Below the pieces are notes generated by a model. That model made no database searches. It had not been told where the DNA came from and saw nothing but the letters and a program-made list of their open reading frames with translations. Shown in pieces: positions 34,252-39,253 of a stretch of DNA of 39,253 bases. Both the position numbers and the translations under genes were made by a program. The number at the start of each line of letters is the position of its first letter. Position 1 is the stretch's first letter. The stretch is from positions 1 through 39,253 of the forward strand of contig JANOQN010000055.1 of NCBI GenBank assembly GCA_031422315.1, written 5' to 3'. The DNA comes from JANNYA01 sp031422315. Lineage in GTDB: Bacteria; Pseudomonadota; Gammaproteobacteria; Xanthomonadales; SZUA-5.

Positions 34252-35676
34252 ATGCTGCTTCCCGTTGTTTTATCAGGTGGTGCTGGTACCAGACTTTGGC
34301 CTGTGTCCAGACGCGCGTTCCCGAAACCGTTTATGCGCTTGCCGGACGGGCAAAATTTGCTCGAAAAAACCTATTTACGCGCGCTGGCGGTCAACGATGC
34401 CGCTGCGGTGCTGACGGTAACGAGTCAAGATCATTATTTTTTAAGCAAAGAAGTCGCGCAGGCGCATATGGACGCCGCACGCACGCACTTTTTGCTCGAG
34501 CCTATTGGCCGCAATACTGCGCCGGCGATGCTGCTTGCTGCGCTCTATGCCGCAGAGCGCTTTGGCAGAGATACCATTTTGCTGGCGCTGCCTGCGGATC
34601 ATTTAATTGCTGATCTCGCGGCTTTTAAGCATTCAGTGCAGCGCGCGCGTGCGCTTGCTGAGCGAAAATATTTAGTCACGTTCGGTGTAACGCCCACGCA
34701 CGCTGAAACCGGCTTTGGCTATATCGCCCAAGGCCAAGATATTGACGGTTTGGGGCATTTGATTGAGCGCTTTGTCGAAAAACCAGATTCGGTGACGGCA
34801 GAAAAATATGTTGCCAGTGGCGATTATCTGTGGAACTCAGGCATGTTTTGCATGCGCGCCGACGCGCTTTTGGAAGCCGCGCAGGAAGTCGCGCCTGAGC
34901 TTCTCGAAGAATGCGAGCGCTGCTTCGCTGCCAGCGGGCCAATGGCACCGGATGCCGCCATGATGCAGCTCGATAAGGCAACGCTAAGTGAGGTGCGCGA
35001 TATTTCCTTTGACTACGCCATCATGGAGCATGCTAAAAGGCGCGCAGTCGTGCGCGCAGGCTTTGACTGGAACGATATTGGTTCGTGGAAATCAATCAGT
35101 GAGCTGGGCACGCCGGATAGCTCGGGCAATACGGTCTCTGGCGCTGCCGTCATGATTGATAGCCAAAACTGCTACGTGCAAAGCCAAGGCCGAGTCATAG
35201 CAGCAGTGGGTGTGAGCGATCTCGTCATTGTTGATTCCGGTGATGCAGTTTTAGTTACGCATCGCGATAAATCGCAGGGCGTAAAAGCGGTAGTTGAGCA
35301 TTTGCGCGCCAGCGCGCATGAAAGTGCGAACGTCCATACGACCGTACAGCGCCCGTGGGGCAGCTACACGGTTTTGGAAGACGCCGCCGATTGCAAAGTC
35401 AAACGATTGGTTGTCAAGCCTGGGCAAGTTTTGTCTTTACAAATGCACCATCGACGCAGCGAGCACTGGACGGTGGTGAGCGGGCGCGCAAAAGTAACGG
35501 TTGGAGAGCGCGAAATAATGCTTGAAGTCAATCAATCGGTTGAGATTCCCGTCAACACTAAACACCGACTGGAGAATCCAGGCACTGAGCCAATTGCGTT
35601 GATTGAAGTGCAGTGCGGCGAATATTTTGGCGAGGACGATATCATCCGCTTTGAGGATCGCTACGGGCGGGTCTAG
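34252..35676 (+). CDS. manC: Bifunctional mannose-1-phosphate guanylyltransferase / mannose-6-phosphate isomerase
   Basis: Supplies GDP-mannose for LPS or exopolysaccharide; called xanB or algA in relatives. The N-terminal nucleotidyltransferase has LLPVVLSGGAGTRLWPVSRR followed by FPKPFMRL, and the sugar-binding EPIGRNTAPAMLLAAL. The C-terminal type II isomerase cupin domain has RPWGSYTVLEDA, QMHHRRSEHWTVVSGRA and VNTKHRLENPG, with the metal-binding His residues. The length of 474 residues is usual. It follows rmlBACD as in Xanthomonas LPS clusters, where a phosphomannomutase gene comes next. Here an inverted repeat element and a BNR protein follow instead. Confidence 0.94.
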   Translation: MLLPVVLSGGAGTRLWPVSRRAFPKPFMRLPDGQNLLEKTYLRALAVNDAAAVLTVTSQDHYFLSKEVAQAHMDAARTHFLLEPIGRNTAPAMLLAALYAAERFGRDTILLALPADHLIADLAAFKHSVQRARALAERKYLVTFGVTPTHAETGFGYIAQGQDIDGLGHLIERFVEKPDSVTAEKYVASGDYLWNSGMFCMRADALLEAAQEVAPELLEECERCFAASGPMAPDAAMMQLDKATLSEVRDISFDYAIMEHAKRRAVVRAGFDWNDIGSWKSISELGTPDSSGNTVSGAAVMIDSQNCYVQSQGRVIAAVGVSDLVIVDSGDAVLVTHRDKSQGVKAVVEHLRASAHESANVHTTVQRPWGSYTVLEDAADCKVKRLVVKPGQVLSLQMHHRRSEHWTVVSGRAKVTVGEREIMLEVNQSVEIPVNTKHRLENPGTEPIALIEVQCGEYFGEDDIIRFEDRYGRV

Positions 35677-35715
35677 TTTGGGATTGTGGCGTTGGTAAAA
35701 ACTGACGCTCAAATT

Positions 35716-35858
35716 ACCCTCTCCCCCAACCCCTCTCCCATAAAGGGAGAGGGGAGCTTCATGATGTTTTGCTCAGCTCAGAAGTTGACTTTAGCCTAGT
35801 GGATCAGTTGCCGGTTTTAGCCCCTCTCCCTTTATGGGAGAGGGGTTGGGGAGAGGGT
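35716..35858. repeat. Inverted repeat element, CCCTCTCC family, copy 3
   Basis: The left arm ACCCTCTCCCCCAACCCCTC from 35716 and the right arm ending in GGGGTTGGGGAGAGGGT at 35858 enclose about 65 bases. Both arms carry the inner hairpin CCCTCTCCC-ATAAA-GGGAGAGGG or its complement. It lies 40 bases after manC. This is the most regular copy in the window. Confidence 0.88.
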
Positions 35859-35989
35859 GTGGCGTCATGCACGAGCGCAGTCATTTATAGCTACAAATTT
35901 GACTTCTCCAAAAAATATAGTTCAACAAGCACTTGAGTCCAGCGCTATAGCTGCTTACTGTTCGCCCCAGTCTTTTTTGGAGCGATCTC

Positions 35990-38962
35990 ATGGATGTAAA
36001 TCAAGCAAATCCTCGTCAAACAGCCACGGCCTTAATCCTCTTGCTCGCGCTGAGCTCAGCATCATTAGCGCAGACCAAACGCACGCCTGACGAACAGCGC
36101 TGGCAAGCTTGGGAACAACACCAGGCGCTGCTGGCGAAAAGCCCCTACAAAGGCGTTAGCTGGCGCTCGATTGGCCCGAGCGTGCAAGGCGGGCGCGTGG
36201 TTGATATTGAGATCGCGCCAAATGATCCACATATAATTTATGCGGCCTATGCCTCTGGTGGATTGTGGAAGAGTGAGAACAATGGTCAGAGCTTTCAACC
36301 GCTCAGTGATGCGCTACCGACTTCGATATCGGGTGATTTAGCGATTGATCGCAATAATCCGGATGTGCTGTGGTACGGCACCGGCGAGCCAAATGCATCG
36401 CGCTCTTCGTATTCGGGGTTAGGCGTTTTTAAAAGCACCGATGGCGGCAAAAGTTTTAGTCATGCCGGCTTAGCTGGGGCGGATCGCATCGCAGAAGTGC
36501 TGATTGACCCAAGCGACAGCCAACACATATTAGTAGCGGTGCAGGGTGCGCTGTATTCCGAGGGCGGCATGCGCGGGGTATTTGAAACGCGTGACGGCGG
36601 CAAAACTTGGCGCCAGAGCTTAAAGACCGCAAACGGAACTACCGGTGCTTGCGATTTAATCTTGCATCCGACTGACAGCAAGATTGTTTATGCCGCAACG
36701 TGGGATCACCTTCGTAGTCCGTGGAATTTTCGCGGCAACGGGCCTGGCTCGGCGATCTATAAAAGCGTTGACTCCGGCCAAAGCTTTACGCGAATCAAAA
36801 GCTTTAGCGATGTGGCCGGCGCATCCGATCTCAGTGCAATTGGCCGAATCGGGCTGGCGGTAACCCTCGCTAAACCGGACTTGCTCTATGCCAGCGTCGA
36901 TCATCAAGGCGAGCTATCGCCTGAGCAGCAAGATTTAGGCGATCAGCCACTTTCTCCTAAGCGCCTACAAAGCATGAGCAAGGAAGAATTTCTTGCACTC
37001 GATTTGGAAGTCGTTGAAGCGTTTGTACGCTCGCAAGATTTGCCAGAAACGCTAACTGCTGAGCAGCTGATTGAGCGCATCAAATCCGGCGCGCTGAGTT
37101 TGCCGCAGCTGCGAGAGCGCCTAAAAGATGGCAACTCATCCTTGTTTGATAGCCAAATTCGCGCACTTGAGTTATATCGATCTGACGATAGCGCGGGCAG
37201 CTGGCGCAAAACCCATGCCGAGCCCATCCGTGAATTCACCTTTACCTACGGATACTATTTTGGCAAGTTAGGAGTAAGCCCGGTCGATCCAGAACACGTG
37301 GTGTTGCTGGGTATGCCACTTGCAGAGAGCACCGATGGCGGTAAAACCTTCACTGGCCGATTAAATAATCCTGATGTGCACGTGGACTACCACGTCTGGC
37401 GCATCGATCCGAACAATCCAAAGCGCATTTTTGCGGGTAACGATGGCGGCGTTGATGTCAGCTACGATGGCGGCACGCATTGGCAGCGCTTAGATAGGCA
37501 AGCGGTTGGGCAAAGCTATGCAGTTACCTATGATATGAGTACGCCTTATAACGTCTACACCGGCATGCAAGATAACGGCAGCTATAAAGGTCCGAACAAT
37601 GCCGAACCCGACGATCTATCGGCATGGACTTTCCTCAATGGCGGCGATGGCATGCAAATCCAGGTGGACCCGCGTGACAGCGCAAAAGTCTATACCGGCT
37701 ATCAGTTCGGTAACTACCAAAGTGCGGATGGTCAGCGCGTGCGCGCGGTGGCCGATTTGGATTCGCCGAGCTTGCGCTATAACTGGCAATCGCCGCTGTT
37801 GCTATCAACGCACAACCCGGATGTGGTGTATCTCGGCGCCAACAAGCTGTTCCGCTCGATGGCGGGCGGCAAGAACATGGAGGCGATCAGCGGTGAGTTG
37901 ACCAGATCAAAACAGCGCGGCAACGTGCCGTTTGCGACGATTAGCAGCGTCAGTGAATCACCTAAGCAGTTTGGTTTGCTGTGGGCAGGCACTGATGACG
38001 GCGAGCTATGGGTAACCGAGGATTCCGGCACGCGCTGGCGCGATGTCGGTGCCAAGCTGCCGAACGCTTGGATTAGCCGCGTTGAGGCGTCAAAGTTCGC
38101 TAGGTTTAGAGCCTACGTTGCGATCAACGACTATCGCCGTGATAATCAAGCCGCAATGCTTTACACCACCGACGATTTGGGCAGCAGCTGGCGCTCAATT
38201 AGCGCAGGCCTGCCCGCTAGCCCGGTGAATGTGGTGCGCGAAGACCCGCTGATGGAAAATGTGCTTTATGTGGGTACTGATCGCGGCGTGTATGTGTCTG
38301 GTGATCGCGGCAAAAGCTGGAGCACCTACGGCCTTAACTTCCCAACCGTGCCGGTGCATGATCTAGTGATTCACCCGCGTGAGCGCGAGTTAATCGTCGG
38401 CACGCATGGCCGCAGTATTTGGATTGCTGATGCATTGCCCTTGCAAGAAATGAGTGCGCTGCCCGCTGCAACCGCGCTACATAGTTTTTACATTGCGCCA
38501 ATTCAATTTCAGCGTGGTTGGCGGCGCGGTGCCTCGCAATGGTTTGATCGCAAAAAAGATGCACCCAAAGCGACGCTGAGCTATTGGTTAGGCAAGCCTG
38601 GGGAGGTGACGCTCGCCATTAAAACCGAGGCGGGTGAACTACTGCATGAGCGCAAGCTAGACGGAGCCCAAGGCGTCAATGAACTTGAATGGGACTTGCT
38701 GATTGATCTTGAACGCGCGTTGGCGCTTGAAAAAATGCCTGCGAAAGCACCGGTCGATAACAAAGGCGCTACTGCAGTAGATGTAAAGAAGTCAGCGTCC
38801 TATCAAGACGTAAAGAAGTACGGCTGGCCCGCGTTTATTCAACCTGGAAAGTATTTGGCTAGCTTCAAAATGGGCGAGCAAAAGCATGAGGTGAGCTTCG
38901 AAGTCAAAGCGCCAGAGCCTTTCAAGCCCAGAGTGACTATTGAGAAGATTCGCGGGAAGTAG
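35990..38962 (+). CDS. Large secreted BNR/Vps10-like beta-propeller protein
   Basis: A 990-residue protein with a signal peptide-like N-terminus (ATALILLLALSSASLAQ, cleavage after ALAQ-like AxA). Two beta-propellers follow, built from BNR/Asp-box repeats: STDGGKSF, TRDGGKTW, SVDSGQSF, STDGGKTF, SYDGGTHW, TEDSGTRW and SGDRGKSW. Residues about 300-400 form a charged helical insertion (SPEQQDLGDQPLSPKRLQSM) between blades. After the last propeller blade (LIVGTHGRSIWIADALP) comes a beta-rich C-terminal domain of about 180 residues. Proteins of this build are called sortilin/Vps10-like or glycosyl-hydrolase-like; the function is unknown, and relatives are common in secreted proteomes of Lysobacterales and Bacteroidetes. 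It stands alone between two inverted repeat elements. Confidence 0.85.
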   Translation: MDVNQANPRQTATALILLLALSSASLAQTKRTPDEQRWQAWEQHQALLAKSPYKGVSWRSIGPSVQGGRVVDIEIAPNDPHIIYAAYASGGLWKSENNGQSFQPLSDALPTSISGDLAIDRNNPDVLWYGTGEPNASRSSYSGLGVFKSTDGGKSFSHAGLAGADRIAEVLIDPSDSQHILVAVQGALYSEGGMRGVFETRDGGKTWRQSLKTANGTTGACDLILHPTDSKIVYAATWDHLRSPWNFRGNGPGSAIYKSVDSGQSFTRIKSFSDVAGASDLSAIGRIGLAVTLAKPDLLYASVDHQGELSPEQQDLGDQPLSPKRLQSMSKEEFLALDLEVVEAFVRSQDLPETLTAEQLIERIKSGALSLPQLRERLKDGNSSLFDSQIRALELYRSDDSAGSWRKTHAEPIREFTFTYGYYFGKLGVSPVDPEHVVLLGMPLAESTDGGKTFTGRLNNPDVHVDYHVWRIDPNNPKRIFAGNDGGVDVSYDGGTHWQRLDRQAVGQSYAVTYDMSTPYNVYTGMQDNGSYKGPNNAEPDDLSAWTFLNGGDGMQIQVDPRDSAKVYTGYQFGNYQSADGQRVRAVADLDSPSLRYNWQSPLLLSTHNPDVVYLGANKLFRSMAGGKNMEAISGELTRSKQRGNVPFATISSVSESPKQFGLLWAGTDDGELWVTEDSGTRWRDVGAKLPNAWISRVEASKFARFRAYVAINDYRRDNQAAMLYTTDDLGSSWRSISAGLPASPVNVVREDPLMENVLYVGTDRGVYVSGDRGKSWSTYGLNFPTVPVHDLVIHPRERELIVGTHGRSIWIADALPLQEMSALPAATALHSFYIAPIQFQRGWRRGASQWFDRKKDAPKATLSYWLGKPGEVTLAIKTEAGELLHERKLDGAQGVNELEWDLLIDLERALALEKMPAKAPVDNKGATAVDVKKSASYQDVKKYGWPAFIQPGKYLASFKMGEQKHEVSFEVKAPEPFKPRVTIEKIRGK

Positions 38963-39023
38963 CGCTGCTCGATGATGGGCAAAGAACCGTCTGGGCATTA
39001 TTGAAAAAAGAGGCCGATTTTAG

Positions 39024-39120
39024 CCACTCTCCCTTTATGGGAGAGGGGTTGGGGAGAGGGTAAATTCCGGTTGCCACAAATATAGGTTCCTCTAACGCAC
39101 CCTCTCCCCCAAACCCTACC
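39024..39120. repeat. Inverted repeat element, CCCTCTCC family, copy 4 (arms reversed, one arm decayed)
   Basis: Here the hairpin arm CCACTCTCCCTTTATGGGAG leading into GGGGTTGGGGAGAGGG (39024-39061) comes first. The partner arm ACCCTCTCCCCCAAACCCTA (39099) comes second and has lost its inner hairpin. Compared with the other copies, the order of the arms is inverted. Confidence 0.75.
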
Positions 39121-39148
39121 CATGAACCACTACCTAAGTGATTGATTT

Positions 39149-39253
39149 TCATGAGGCAGGCATAGCAGCTGGAGACAACGGGACGATTGCAAAGCCTTGC
39201 GATTTTGCAATTTTCGCAAGCCGCTGTCGCTCACTTTCTTGAATTTTGACATT
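39149..39253 (-). CDS. C-terminal fragment of an unidentified gene entering from the right edge
   Basis: On the minus strand an open frame runs from the window edge to TGA at 39149-39151. It encodes 34 residues, including ESERQRLAKIAKSQGFAIVP and then LSPAAMPAS. The charged helix followed by a Pro/Ala-rich tail looks like a real C-terminus, but it is too short to identify. It may not be a gene. Confidence 0.3.
   Translation of the reverse strand, partial: NVKIQESERQRLAKIAKSQGFAIVPLSPAAMPAS

Overview
The window looks like a chromosomal segment of a Gram-negative gammaproteobacterium, probably Lysobacterales/Xanthomonadales or a relative. Three things point there: a tRNA cluster directly ahead of tig and clpP, the gene order rmlB-rmlA-rmlC-rmlD followed by a manC/xanB-type gene as in Xanthomonas LPS loci, and a large secreted BNR-repeat protein of a kind common in that order. 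The assignment is inference. Base composition is moderate by eye. No rRNA, integrase, complete insertion sequence or CRISPR array was seen.

Region by region. 1-5150 is a graveyard of RHS and mobile-type genes: the C-terminal half of an RHS/YD-repeat protein with a probable metal-dependent hydrolase tip, a lipoprotein overlapping its stop codon (candidate immunity protein), a second RHS gene cut off right after its N-terminal region and followed by a small membrane protein, a frameshifted RHS core scrap, and an internally deleted AAA-ATPase/PD-(D/E)XK-type pseudogene with an in-frame TGA. 5378-9825 (minus) is a MacB-like exporter: adaptor, ATPase and two FtsX-type permeases. Divergent from it is a two-domain M16 zinc protease (10001-12781). 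13096-15563 is a visibly A+T-rich patch with an acyltransferase-3, a DxD glycosyltransferase and an FkbM methyltransferase.

16012-23397 holds an ABC exporter half-transporter, a Phd-type antitoxin beside a collapsed PIN toxin, glutaminase, a DUF1993 protein and a three-gene TRAP transporter (dctPQM). 23677-26702 holds five tRNAs (Pro, Arg, His, Lys, Leu), trigger factor with a clear terminator, and clpP; clpX does not follow. 26982-30494 holds an outer-membrane beta-barrel protein, an EamA transporter, a bactofilin and pgsA. 30524-35676 is the dTDP-L-rhamnose operon rmlBACD plus manC, supplying nucleotide sugars for LPS or exopolysaccharide. 35990-38962 is the BNR-repeat protein, and a gene fragment enters from the right edge.

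Two families of dispersed inverted repeats are scattered between genes. A CCCTCTCC-type family is at 8476, 26741, 35716 and 39024; a GTCGCAG-type family is at 12858 and 19616. The first family sits inside the exporter operon and at the points where clpX and a phosphomannomutase gene would be expected, so these elements may mark rearrangement points. The best leads for new biology are the RHS tip with its lipoprotein partner and the remnant RHS/membrane-protein pair next to it.
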